The translations under genes and the position numbers were made by a program. Below are positions 35,173 to 43,503 of a DNA stretch of 64,000 nucleotides, piece after piece (the first letter of the stretch is position 1; each line of letters opens with the position of its first letter). This DNA is from Pseudorhodoferax sp965279475. GTDB taxonomy: Bacteria > Pseudomonadota > Gammaproteobacteria > Burkholderiales > Burkholderiaceae_C. Location: the NCBI GenBank assembly GCA_965279475.1, contig CBDIIA010000002.1, positions 372,001-436,000 on the forward strand. Direction: 5' to 3'. The notes below the pieces were generated by a model. It had not been told where the DNA came from, did not search any database, and was given only the letters and a program-made list of their open reading frames with translations.

Positions 35173-37263
35173 TCAGAACGTCCAGCGTGCGCTGACCCGT
35201 GCGCTGCGCGGCTCCATCGGGTGCACATGCCGGCCTTCGATGCCGGCACCGCAGTCGCCCCGGGAGACTTCTCCGGCGGTGCAGGACGCGTACAGGTACT
35301 CGATGTCGTTGCCTTTGCGGCCCGCGAGGTTGAAGACCTCCAGGCCCAGCGTGAGGTGGCGGTTCACGGCATAACGGGTGCTGGCATTGAGCAACGTGTT
35401 CGACCGTGACCGCACCGTGCCCAGCGTGTCGAGCGCGCGCGGCCCCATGGTGCGCAGGCGCACCGAGGCCGTCCACGGACCGCCGGTGTAGGTCACGCCC
35501 GCCGCCACCACACGCTCGACGGCGTTGTCGACATGGTTGCCCTCGCCCTCGGGTGCCTGGCCGCGGAAACGCGCACGCGACACGGCGGCGTCGCCTTCGA
35601 GGCGCCAGCGTGCATCCAGCTTCCAGCGCAGCGTGGTCTCGATGCCGCGCCGGCTGCTGGCGCGCCCGGCCTCGGTCGAGCCGGCATCGCCTACGTAGAC
35701 CAACTCGGAATCCAGCCGCAGCTGCCACAGCGCGACGGTGGCCGTCAAGCGGTCGTCCAGCTTGAAGCGCCAGCCGATCTCCTCGCCGCGCCCCTTGACC
35801 AATGCCGGCACCCGGTCGGCCGGCAGGCCGCTCTGCGGGTCGGTGCTGATCGTCGCACCCCGCACGTCGTTGCTGTGGAACCCCACGCCGGCGTTCAGGT
35901 ACAGCTCGTGTTGTGGCGTGACGGTGAACGCCAGGCCGGCCTTGGGGCTCAATTGGCTGTCATGGCCGTGCCCGCTGTTGCCGGCGCCATAGACCAGCTC
36001 GCGCCCGGCCACGTCGTAGCGCAGCAGGTCGCCGCGCACGCCCGCATACCCACGCCAACGCGCGCTCAGGAACACCAGCTGCTGCACGTGCAACGACAGC
36101 AGATCCTGCGAGATCCTGTCGTTGCGCACCGTCGACAGGCGTTCGCGCGCCGCGGTGTTGTAGAGCCCCACTTCGGCAATGCGGTCACCGCGCCACTGCG
36201 CTCCCACGCTCAGCACACCATCGAGCCCGGCGAGCCGGGTCGGCAGGCTGTGCGCTACCTGCGCGCCGAACACGCGTCGGCGGTCGGTCTGCTCGAACTG
36301 GTCGCCCTGCACCGGGTTGTTCAGGTAGTAGGTGAAGTCGGAGAACAGGTCGAACCGGTAATCGATGGCATAGGCGCTGATCTCGGTCTTGCCGGCCGCG
36401 CCGTGGTCGAACCATTTGCCCGACAGGCTCAGGCGCCGGGTCTTGCCGCCATCGGTCGGGTTCAGCGAGCCGAAGCGCGACAAGTCGCCGCTGTCCACCA
36501 GCCGCTCGGGAACCTGGTCGGTCGCGTTCCAGTGGCTCTGGTAGGCCATGCCGGTCAGGCTGAAGCCGCGCACGGGCGAGCCCTGCGCATACCGCACGAC
36601 CGCGTTGAGCTTGTGCAGCCGTTCCGGCACATCCCAGGGCCCGTTGTTGCCTTCGACCTCCAGCGCACCCAGCCAGGTCTGGTCGGCGACGGTGCGCGAT
36701 CCCGCGGCCAGCAGGCGCCGGAAGTTGTGCGCGCCCAGCGTCAACTCGGCGAACGGCGCGTCGAGCGCACTCAGGTAGTCGAGCGACGCGCTGCCCGCCA
36801 GCGAGAAGTCGCCGCCGTCCGCGAAGTACGGGCCCTTGCGGTAACGCACGCCCGACACCAGATCGGGAATCAGGAAGTTCAGGTCGGCAAAACCCTGGCC
36901 GTGGCCATGGCTGGGCATGTTCACCGGCATGCCGTCGACCGTCACCGCGAAGTCGGTGCCGTGGTCCAGGTTGAAGCCGCGCAGGAAGTACTGGTTGGCC
37001 TTGCCGTCGCCCGAGTGCTGGGTGGCCACCACGCCCGGTACCGCCTCGACGATGTCGCCCGGCCGCAGCTTGGGGCGCGCCTGGAACGAGGCGCGCTCCG
37101 CCGCGCCTTCGCTGGCGCTGTCGGCCGAGCCGATGGCCGCGTCCCGCGGGCCGCGCACCTGCACCTCGGGCAGATGGCTTTCCTGCGCCCAGCTGGCCGC
37201 GCCGCCGAGCAGCAGGCCGAGCAGCAGATGACGAGGTCGCGGACGATGGTGCATGGGGCGCAT
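35173..37263 (-). CDS. TonB-dependent outer-membrane receptor, probably for nickel or another metal chelate
   Basis: 696-residue receptor. A signal peptide (HLLLGLLLGGAASWAQ) precedes a plug domain (LRPGDIVEAVPGVVATQHSGDGKANQYFLRGFNLDHGTDFAVTVDGMPVN) and a 22-strand barrel that ends in ARVSARWTF with the expected terminal phenylalanine. HSGDGKANQYFLRGFN is the typical plug signature. The gene lies 71 nt downstream of nikR on the same strand, so nickel or cobalt import is likely; some NikR-controlled TonB receptors are known in other proteobacteria. The ligand is inferred from context only. Confidence 0.9.
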   Translation of the reverse strand: MRPMHHRPRPRHLLLGLLLGGAASWAQESHLPEVQVRGPRDAAIGSADSASEGAAERASFQARPKLRPGDIVEAVPGVVATQHSGDGKANQYFLRGFNLDHGTDFAVTVDGMPVNMPSHGHGQGFADLNFLIPDLVSGVRYRKGPYFADGGDFSLAGSASLDYLSALDAPFAELTLGAHNFRRLLAAGSRTVADQTWLGALEVEGNNGPWDVPERLHKLNAVVRYAQGSPVRGFSLTGMAYQSHWNATDQVPERLVDSGDLSRFGSLNPTDGGKTRRLSLSGKWFDHGAAGKTEISAYAIDYRFDLFSDFTYYLNNPVQGDQFEQTDRRRVFGAQVAHSLPTRLAGLDGVLSVGAQWRGDRIAEVGLYNTAARERLSTVRNDRISQDLLSLHVQQLVFLSARWRGYAGVRGDLLRYDVAGRELVYGAGNSGHGHDSQLSPKAGLAFTVTPQHELYLNAGVGFHSNDVRGATISTDPQSGLPADRVPALVKGRGEEIGWRFKLDDRLTATVALWQLRLDSELVYVGDAGSTEAGRASSRRGIETTLRWKLDARWRLEGDAAVSRARFRGQAPEGEGNHVDNAVERVVAAGVTYTGGPWTASVRLRTMGPRALDTLGTVRSRSNTLLNASTRYAVNRHLTLGLEVFNLAGRKGNDIEYLYASCTAGEVSRGDCGAGIEGRHVHPMEPRSARVSARWTF

Positions 37264-37266
37264 GAT

Positions 37267-37293
37267 GTAAGACGAATTTCTAATTTCTCATAC
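37267..37293 (-). promoter_or_regulatory. candidate NikR-like half-sites upstream of the TonB receptor
   Basis: Read on the minus strand, GTATGA is followed after 15 bases by TCTTAC. E. coli NikR binds GTATGA-N16-TCATAC. One base differs and the spacer is one base short, so the match is suggestive only. The site is immediately upstream of the receptor start, where repression would be effective. Confidence 0.35.
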
Positions 37294-37307
37294 AAGCTCG
37301 CATCAGC

Positions 37308-37329
37308 ATATACGCCGCTCGGCGCATAT
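37308..37329. promoter_or_regulatory. 10-bp inverted repeat between nikR and the TonB receptor
   Basis: ATATACGCCG-CT-CGGCGCATAT (37308-37329) is palindromic with one mismatch. It lies six bases beyond the nikR stop. It could act as a hairpin separating the two transcripts or as an operator. The word GCATATCG at its right end recurs upstream of nikR near 38048. Confidence 0.5.
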
Positions 37330-37334
37330 CGGAT

Positions 37335-37841
37335 TCAATTGATGGGTTTCAGATGCTGATGCGGCGGCAAGCCACCGTGCGAATGCCGTTCATGCGCGCT
37401 GGCGTCGAGCGGCACCAGGTGCACGTTGCCGTGCCGCACGCCACGCATCGCCACCATCTGCTCGGCACAGGCCCGCACCGCCGGGGTCGGCCCCTTCAGC
37501 ACCACGGTTTCCAGGCAGTGGTCGTGGTCCAGGTGGGTGTGCAGGCTGGTCACGACCAGATCGTGGTGATCATGCTGCAGGTCGAGCACACGCGAGGTGA
37601 CCGACTGCTCGTGGTGGTCGTAGACATAACTGACGTTGGCCACGCACCAGGAGCCGGTCTTGCCGCCGCGCCCCGCCGCCTTGCCGCCAGCCGGCCGCCC
37701 AGCGCCCAGTTGCTCGCTGCCGAGCCGGGAGCGGATCAGATCGCGCACCGCTTCGGAGCGATTCTCGTAACCCTTGGCCGTGATGAGTTCGTCGAACTGC
37801 CGGGCCAGCGCGTCGTCGAGGGAGATGGTGAAGCGTTGCAT
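37335..37841 (-). CDS. nikR: nickel-responsive regulator NikR
   Basis: 168-residue ribbon-helix-helix regulator. Residues 1-45 (MQRFTISLDDALARQFDELI, NRSEAVRDLIRSRL) bind DNA; the ACT-type domain binds nickel. His90, His101, His103 and Cys109 (in SLHTHLDHDHC) correspond to the four high-affinity ligands His76, His87, His89 and Cys95 of E. coli NikR, all conserved. Two oddities: a glycine-rich 20-residue linker (about 46-64) and a His-rich tail from about residue 150 (HERHSHGG, PPHQH). ATG at 37841 starts at the family's N-terminus. It probably regulates the downstream receptor and itself. Confidence 0.95.
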   Translation of the reverse strand: MQRFTISLDDALARQFDELITAKGYENRSEAVRDLIRSRLGSEQLGAGRPAGGKAAGRGGKTGSWCVANVSYVYDHHEQSVTSRVLDLQHDHHDLVVTSLHTHLDHDHCLETVVLKGPTPAVRACAEQMVAMRGVRHGNVHLVPLDASAHERHSHGGLPPHQHLKPIN

Positions 37842-38125
37842 GGTGTCCCGATGATCTCGCAGTTGCGGCGCGCGGACACAGTCCGGCCACACATCCGCGG
37901 CAGCGGCGTCCGATACTCCGGCCATCGAAGCCTCCTCGTGGCCCATTTGTTGTGCAATGGCGACAGTAGGGCGTTGATCGCAACACCGGGGCGCCAACGC
38001 GGTATTCCTGCACCCTCTGGTCTGCTGCTTGTGCTTATAGTAAGTGTGCATATCGAAGGCCTTGCTCCGGCGTTGGCGTTCACGTATCGCGCATCCGTGT
38101 GCTCCTCACCTCACCAGACACCGCC

Positions 38126-40246
38126 ATGCCGCCCGCCATCGTCGACGTCAGCTACAACCAGTGGGTCGTGGCGCTCTCCTTCCTGATCGCCAGCTTCGCG
38201 TCCTACGTGGCGCTCGATCTGGCGAAGCGCGTGCGCACGCAGGACCGGGCCGTCGCCCGGGGCTGGTGGATCGGCGGTTCGCTGGCCATGGGCACCGGCA
38301 TCTGGTCGATGCACTTCGTCGGCATGCTGGCGATCACGCTGCCGTTCGCCGTGGGCTACGGGTACGTGATCACCGCCCTGTCGTGGGTGGCCGCGGTGGC
38401 GGTGTCGGCCATCGCGCTGCATGTGGCCAGCCATTCCCAGCTGGGTGTGGTGCGGCTGGTAAGCGGGTCGCTGGCGATGGGTGCCGGCATCTGCGTGATG
38501 CATTACACCGGCATGGCGTCGCTCGACCTGGCGCCCGGCATCCAGTGGAACTGGCTGCTGATCGCTGCGTCGGCCGCCATCGCGGTGACGGCTTCGGCGG
38601 TCGCGCTGCTGATCTTCTTCGCGCTGCGGCAGTTCAGCGGCACGACCGCACGCAACTGGCAGCTGGTCGCGGCCCTGGCGATGGGCGCGGCGGTCTGTGG
38701 CATGCACTACACCGGCATGGCGGCGGCCGAGTTCTCTGCGGCCAGCATCTGCCTGAGCGCCGACCAGCTGCGCGGCGACAGCCTGGGCATGCTCGTCACG
38801 GTTGCCTCCACCGTGCTGCTGAGCATGACGATGTTCACCTCGACGCTGGACGCCCGCATGCAAGGCAAGACCGAGAAGCTGGCCGCGTCGCTGAAGGTCG
38901 CCAACACCGAGCTGCAGCAGATCGCGTTCCGCGACGCGCTGACCGGCCTGCCCAACCGGCTGCTGTTCGACGACCGCGTCAGCTCGGCCGTCGAACGCTG
39001 CCGCCGCGACGGCTCCAGCCTGGCGATGCTGTTCGTCGACCTGGACGGCTTCAAGCCGGTGAACGACTCGTTCGGTCACCGCGTCGGCGACGACGTGTTG
39101 CGCGAGATGGGCCGCCGCCTGTCGACCCAGCTGCGCGCGGCCGACACCGTCGCCCGTGTCGGCGGCGACGAGTTCGTGCTACTGCTCGAAGGCTCCTCCG
39201 ACTCAGCCGCCATCGCGCAGATGGCCCAGCGCCTGATCGACGTGATCAGCGCGCCGATGACCGAAGGCGAACACGAGGTGCGCCTGTCGTGTTCGGTCGG
39301 CATCGCGCTGTTCCCGTCCGACGGACCGCAGGAAGAACTGATGGCCCATGCCGACGCGGCGATGTACGCCGCCAAGCGTGCCGGCGGATCGTCCTACGCC
39401 TTCTTCGAGCCGCACATGAACGCCGGCGTGCGCGAGCAGATCGAGCTGCAGCGCGATCTGCGGCTGGCCATCGAACGCAACGAACTCGAGCTGTACTACC
39501 AGCCCAAGGTCAGCGCCGGGCGCTCGGTCATCACCGGAGCCGAGGCGCTGGTCCGCTGGCGCCATCCGCTGCGCGGCATGCTGAGCCCGGCGGTGTTCAT
39601 CCCCGTGGCCGAGCGCTTCGGGTTGATCAACGCACTGGGCAACTGGGTCATCGAAGAGGCCTGCCGGCAGGTCGGCGCGTGGCTGGTGCAAGGGCTGCGG
39701 GTGCGCGTGGCGATCAACCTGTCGGTGCACCAGCTGCGGCAGGACGACCTGGCGCACCGCATCTCGGCGGCGATCGAACGCCGCTGCATCGACCCGTCGC
39801 TGCTGACCTTCGAGATCACCGAATCGGTGGCGATGGAAGATGCGGAGGGCACGCTGCAGGCGTTCGAGAACCTGAGCCGCATCGGCGTCAAGCTGTCGAT
39901 CGACGACTTCGGCACCGGCTACTCGAGCCTGTCGTACCTGCGCCGGCTGCAGGTCGGTGAACTCAAGATCGACCGCTCGTTCGTGCAGGATCTGGAGTCC
40001 AGCGCCGACGCGCGCGCGATCGTCGAAGCCGTGATCCGCCTGGCCCACGCGCTGGGGCTCAAGGTGGTCGCCGAAGGCGTCGAGACCTCGGCCCAGCGCG
40101 ACGTGCTGACGCGCCTCGACTGCGACGATCTGCAGGGCTTCCTGTTCGCGAAACCGATGCCGCCCGAGATGATGGCGAACTGGGCTGACCACAACGACCG
40201 GCCCGAACAGGTGCCGTTCGCCACCTCGACGTTCATGGAAGCCTGA
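38126..40246 (+). CDS. MHYT-GGDEF-EAL membrane protein (c-di-GMP turnover)
   Basis: 706-residue protein. The first 250 residues form an MHYT sensor with seven membrane helices and three motif copies (SMHFVGM, VMHYTGM, GMHYTGM), thought to bind copper and sense a diatomic gas. A GGDEF domain follows with intact RVGGDEF and RAAD at the inhibitory-site position, then an EAL domain with EALVRW, INLSVHQLR, ITESV and DDFGTGYSSLSYLRRL, which looks competent for c-di-GMP hydrolysis. ATG at 38126 is preferred over GTG at 38099. The 284-nt upstream region is shared with divergent nikR and includes TATAGT near 38036. Confidence 0.94.
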   Translation: MPPAIVDVSYNQWVVALSFLIASFASYVALDLAKRVRTQDRAVARGWWIGGSLAMGTGIWSMHFVGMLAITLPFAVGYGYVITALSWVAAVAVSAIALHVASHSQLGVVRLVSGSLAMGAGICVMHYTGMASLDLAPGIQWNWLLIAASAAIAVTASAVALLIFFALRQFSGTTARNWQLVAALAMGAAVCGMHYTGMAAAEFSAASICLSADQLRGDSLGMLVTVASTVLLSMTMFTSTLDARMQGKTEKLAASLKVANTELQQIAFRDALTGLPNRLLFDDRVSSAVERCRRDGSSLAMLFVDLDGFKPVNDSFGHRVGDDVLREMGRRLSTQLRAADTVARVGGDEFVLLLEGSSDSAAIAQMAQRLIDVISAPMTEGEHEVRLSCSVGIALFPSDGPQEELMAHADAAMYAAKRAGGSSYAFFEPHMNAGVREQIELQRDLRLAIERNELELYYQPKVSAGRSVITGAEALVRWRHPLRGMLSPAVFIPVAERFGLINALGNWVIEEACRQVGAWLVQGLRVRVAINLSVHQLRQDDLAHRISAAIERRCIDPSLLTFEITESVAMEDAEGTLQAFENLSRIGVKLSIDDFGTGYSSLSYLRRLQVGELKIDRSFVQDLESSADARAIVEAVIRLAHALGLKVVAEGVETSAQRDVLTRLDCDDLQGFLFAKPMPPEMMANWADHNDRPEQVPFATSTFMEA

Positions 40247-40256
40247 GGGGCACCGG

Positions 40257-41903
40257 CTACGTCGCGCGCAGTCGGCTGGGCGCCAGCACGCCGGCGGCCT
40301 CGAGGATCGGATAGGCGATCGAGCAGATCAGCGAGTTGACCCGCTTCAGCTCGGTGATCAGGTCGATGTGCAGCGAACTGGTCTCGATGCTCTGCACCGT
40401 GCGGTCGCTCAGCCGGCCCAGGTGGCTGGCCGCGTAACCCAGCTCCAGGTCGCGGAAGCGGGCCTTCTCCTCCAGCAGTTTCTGCGCGTCGCGCACGTTG
40501 CCGTTGAGGAACACGCTCATGCCCAGGCGCAGGTTGTCCAGCAGCCGCGCATGCAGCTCGGCGATCTCGGCCAGACCGGCCTGCGAGAAACTGCGGCCCT
40601 TGCGGATCTTCTTGTCCTCGACGTCCTGCAGCACCCGCTCGACGATGTCGCCGATCTGCTCCATGTTGATCGCGAAGCTGACGATGTCGGTCCAGCGGCG
40701 GCTCTCGTCTTCGGCCAGCGCGTCGCGGGAGATCTTGGTCAGGTAGTACTTGATCGACGAATACAGCGCATCGACGTCGTCGTCCATCCTGCGCAGCTCC
40801 TCCGCAAGCTTCAGGTCGTTGCGCGTGATCACGGTCAGCAGGCCGCGCAGCATGGTCTCGACGTAGTCGGCCTGCACCATGGCCTCGCGCGAGGCGCATG
40901 AGATCGCCAGCGACGGCGTGGCCAGTGCGGTCGTGTCCAGGTGCTGCGGCCGCGTTGGCGTGCGGCTTTGCGTCGGCGCGGGCGGGGGCAGCAGCCGCTG
41001 CGTGAGACGCGCGATCGGATCGGTCAGGCCGATGAAGACCAGGCCCACGACGACATTGAACGCCAGGTGGAACATCACGATCGTGTTGGCGTTGCTGCCC
41101 AGCAGCGGGCGCACGTGCACCATCCACAGCGGCACCAGCGGCAGCGCCACGGCCACACCGAGCAGCTTGAACATCAGCGTGCCGGCCGGCACCTGGCGCG
41201 CCTCGACCGACGCGCGCGCCGTGGTCAGCATCGCCAGCACGCCGCTGCCGAGGTTGGCGCCCAGCACCAGGCCCAGGCCCACGTCGAGCCGCACGCCGCC
41301 CGAGGCGGCCAGCGTCGCGATCAGCAGCACCACGGCCAGGCTCGAATACGACACGATCGCCAGCGCCATGCCCAGCACGATCTCGAGCAGCCGGTCGCTG
41401 CCCATCGAGCCGAGCAGGGCCCGCACCGCCGGCGCATCGATCAGCACCTCAGTGGCCTCGGTCACCAGCCGCAGCGCCAGCAGCATCAGCCCGAGGCCGA
41501 TCAGGATGCGCCCGATGCGCCCGACGGTGGAGGCCTGGCGCGGCACGAACAGCACGACGCCGGCAAAGATCAGCAACGGCGACAGCCACGACAGGTCGGC
41601 AGAGAACAGCACCGAGATCAACGCCGTGCCGATGTCAGCCCCGCGCATCACGGCCAGCGCCGCGGGCAGGCCGATCAGCCCCTGGCCGACGAACGACGAG
41701 GTGATCAGCGCCGTGGCCGTGCTCGACTGCACCAGCGCCGTGACGCCGATGCCCGACAGCGCCGCCGTGAAGCGGTTGCCCACGCTGCGCGCCAGGACCA
41801 GGCGCAGCTTCTCACCCAGCACACGCAGAATGCCGGTGCGAACGAGGTGGGTGCCCCAGACCAGCAGCGCGATCGCCGCCAGGAGGTCCAACAGATGTTT
41901 CAT
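40257..41903 (-). CDS. Na/Pi cotransporter family protein with PhoU-like C-terminal domain
   Basis: 548-residue inner-membrane protein. Two inverted Na/Pi repeats appear: GVTALVQSSTATALITSSFVGQGLI and GLVLGANLGSGVLAMLTTA, each with the QSS or equivalent substrate motif, among about nine helices. Residues 360-548 form a cytoplasmic PhoU-like helical domain (MLRGLLTVITRNDLKLAEELRRMDDDVDALY). The start ATG at 41903 begins with the first amphipathic helix MKHLLDLLAAIALLVWGTHLV; upstream in-frame sequence is unlike the family. The role is phosphate uptake or its regulation. It is convergent with the MHYT gene with a 10-nt gap. Confidence 0.92.
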   Translation of the reverse strand: MKHLLDLLAAIALLVWGTHLVRTGILRVLGEKLRLVLARSVGNRFTAALSGIGVTALVQSSTATALITSSFVGQGLIGLPAALAVMRGADIGTALISVLFSADLSWLSPLLIFAGVVLFVPRQASTVGRIGRILIGLGLMLLALRLVTEATEVLIDAPAVRALLGSMGSDRLLEIVLGMALAIVSYSSLAVVLLIATLAASGGVRLDVGLGLVLGANLGSGVLAMLTTARASVEARQVPAGTLMFKLLGVAVALPLVPLWMVHVRPLLGSNANTIVMFHLAFNVVVGLVFIGLTDPIARLTQRLLPPPAPTQSRTPTRPQHLDTTALATPSLAISCASREAMVQADYVETMLRGLLTVITRNDLKLAEELRRMDDDVDALYSSIKYYLTKISRDALAEDESRRWTDIVSFAINMEQIGDIVERVLQDVEDKKIRKGRSFSQAGLAEIAELHARLLDNLRLGMSVFLNGNVRDAQKLLEEKARFRDLELGYAASHLGRLSDRTVQSIETSSLHIDLITELKRVNSLICSIAYPILEAAGVLAPSRLRAT

Positions 41904-42003
41904 GCCGCGAAAAACCCGGAAAAAGAGCCCATCGTAGGACGGACTCCGCTGCTTGCCGAACAGTTCCATTGCAGGCCCGCTTGCGACAACATCCTTGCTG
42001 GCG

Positions 42004-42024
42004 ACACGGCACGGCACGGCACGG
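42004..42024. repeat. short tandem pentanucleotide repeat (ACGGC)
   Basis: About four copies of ACGGC in a row in the noncoding DNA upstream of the Na/Pi gene and the small gene at 42130. It is a simple-sequence tract that could vary in copy number. No function is evident. Confidence 0.6.
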
Positions 42025-42050
42025 ACACATGCAACCAGAACCGCCGAGGG

Positions 42051-42073
42051 GCCTCGATATACTGATACGAGGC
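42051..42073 (+). promoter_or_regulatory. inverted repeat enclosing a -10-like box
   Basis: GCCTCG (42051-42056) and CGAGGC (42068-42073) flank an 11-bp centre that contains TATACT (42058-42063), close to a -10 consensus. This could be the promoter of the small gene at 42130 with an overlapping operator. The -35 box is not obvious. Confidence 0.4.
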
Positions 42074-42129
42074 TCAGTGCCGCCCGAGCGATCAACGGAT
42101 GAGCGGCACACCATCCAAGGATCACCGCC

Positions 42130-42369
42130 ATGCCTCATACCCTTCAGGATTCCGCAGGTGCACAACTCGCACTGCTGGCCGCCGTCAAGCTGCTGCTGGC
42201 GCCGCACCGCGGTGACCTGGACACGATCAAGGGCCTGCGGCACGAACTCGACCAGACCCGCGACCTGCTGAGCGGCATTCCCGGCACGGAGCAGAAGCTG
42301 CTGTCGTTCGAGGTGACGGCCGAAGCCCTGATGGGTGTGCTGGCCCCGCCCAGCCAGAGCCAGTATTGA
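42130..42369 (+). CDS. small hypothetical protein (79 residues)
   Basis: A 79-residue soluble protein, mostly helical, with the stretch HRGDLDTIKGLRHELDQTRDLLSGIPGTEQKLLSFEVTAEALMGVLAPPSQ. I do not recognise a family. AAGGA about nine bases before the ATG and an upstream promoter-like palindrome support expression. It lies divergent from the Na/Pi gene and convergent with the DUF2817 gene. Length and composition would suit a small regulator or adaptor, but nothing in it shows this. Confidence 0.7.
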   Translation: MPHTLQDSAGAQLALLAAVKLLLAPHRGDLDTIKGLRHELDQTRDLLSGIPGTEQKLLSFEVTAEALMGVLAPPSQSQY

Positions 42370-42380
42370 CCGTGGGCGAT

Positions 42381-42398
42381 CCGACGCAGCGGCGTCGG
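42381..42398. terminator. hairpin between convergent genes
   Basis: CCGACGC (42381-42387) and GCGTCGG (42392-42398) pair perfectly around AGCG in the 36-bp gap between the small hypothetical gene and the DUF2817 gene. There is no T-run. Position and stability suggest a bidirectional end of transcription. Confidence 0.5.
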
Positions 42399-42405
42399 AC
42401 GGCCC

Positions 42406-43503
42406 TTACCCGGCGGCCGCCTCGCCCAGGCCCTGTGCCGCCTGGAACATCGCCTGGCGCGCCTGGCTGATGATCTGGCCCTTCCACGCATCGGTGTCGG
42501 TGAAGAAGGCTGCGTGGATCTGGCGGCGGATCTGCTCGGCCAGCTCGGGCGAGGCCTCGGGATGCAGGTGCAGCCAGTGGTCGGCGCGCAGCGCCAGCGA
42601 GACCTCGTCGAACGGCACCGTGCCGTATTCGAGCGCCATGCCGGTGTATTCGGCCTGAGGGCACTCCTGGTAGACCGCTTCGCAGGCCAGGCCGGTCAGG
42701 AAGGCCGATGTCGACGAGCCGTCGTAGATCGACGTGACCTGCTCACCCCACCAGGCGCGCACGCGGCCCAGCGCGGCGGCGTCGTTGCGCGACGCGAAGA
42801 TGCGTTCGCCATAGCCGCTGGGGCCGAGGCCGGTGTGCAGATCGATCCAGGCCAGCCGGCGGGCGCGCTGGCCGTGCAGCTGCAGCACGCGGCGCCAGGT
42901 CGCATTGCTCCATGTGGCGGCCGTGCCGCCGAAGAACAGCCCGTCCGGGTACTCGTGCTGCCCGCGGCTGATGGCGGCCTGCAATGCCGTGGTGCCGTGC
43001 TGTTCGACGTACGCGGCGATCGCGGCTTCGTTCTCGGCGGTCGGCGGCCATTGCGCGGGCAGCAGCAGGTGGTGGATGTCGCGGTAGGCGGCATTGACCG
43101 GCAGCGGCTGCGAGAAGTCCTGGAAGTTGCGGTTCAGGTCGACGTTCTCCTGCGTCACGCGGCGGCAGAACGAAAAGCCGTGCGGGTTCAGCGCGTGCAC
43201 GTACAGAACCGTCACGCCGTGCGCGCGCGCATGCTCGCGCCATTCGGCGTCGTGCAGCGCGAACACCTGCACGCCGCTGCCGCAATACCCTTCGACGCCG
43301 TGGCAGGCGCTGGTGACGATGAGCAGGCGTTCGGCGTCTGCGGGGCCGTCGCACACCACATCGGTCGCGAGCGCCTCGCCATCGCGACCCGGCAACGGGT
43401 GCCGGTGCGACTGCACCATCAGCCGCGCGCTGGCCGCGGCTTCGAGAAACTGGGTCCTGGCCCGTGCGTAGCTGGGAGAGAAGGCGTCGACGACGCCGAT
43501 CAT
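42406..43503 (-). CDS. DUF2817/M14-like metallopeptidase
   Basis: 365-residue protein of the DUF2817 group, related to zinc carboxypeptidases. Conserved blocks are TSACHGVEGYCGSGVQ (metal-binding His and Glu), HALNPHGFSFCRRVTQENVDLNRNFQ (an NPxGF and an NRNF pair) and WIDLHTGLGPSGYGE. A late glutamate in MALEYGTVPFDEV suits the catalytic acid. The ATG at 43503 overlaps the TGA of the M20 gene upstream (ATGA), so it is coupled to that hydrolase. Peptide or amide cleavage is expected; the substrate is unknown. Confidence 0.85.
   Translation of the reverse strand: MIGVVDAFSPSYARARTQFLEAAASARLMVQSHRHPLPGRDGEALATDVVCDGPADAERLLIVTSACHGVEGYCGSGVQVFALHDAEWREHARAHGVTVLYVHALNPHGFSFCRRVTQENVDLNRNFQDFSQPLPVNAAYRDIHHLLLPAQWPPTAENEAAIAAYVEQHGTTALQAAISRGQHEYPDGLFFGGTAATWSNATWRRVLQLHGQRARRLAWIDLHTGLGPSGYGERIFASRNDAAALGRVRAWWGEQVTSIYDGSSTSAFLTGLACEAVYQECPQAEYTGMALEYGTVPFDEVSLALRADHWLHLHPEASPELAEQIRRQIHAAFFTDTDAWKGQIISQARQAMFQAAQGLGEAAAG

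Noticed and set aside
42004..42024. Possible CRISPR or tandem-array signal
   Set aside because: It is only four copies of a pentamer without spacers; no CRISPR array or cas gene occurs in the window.
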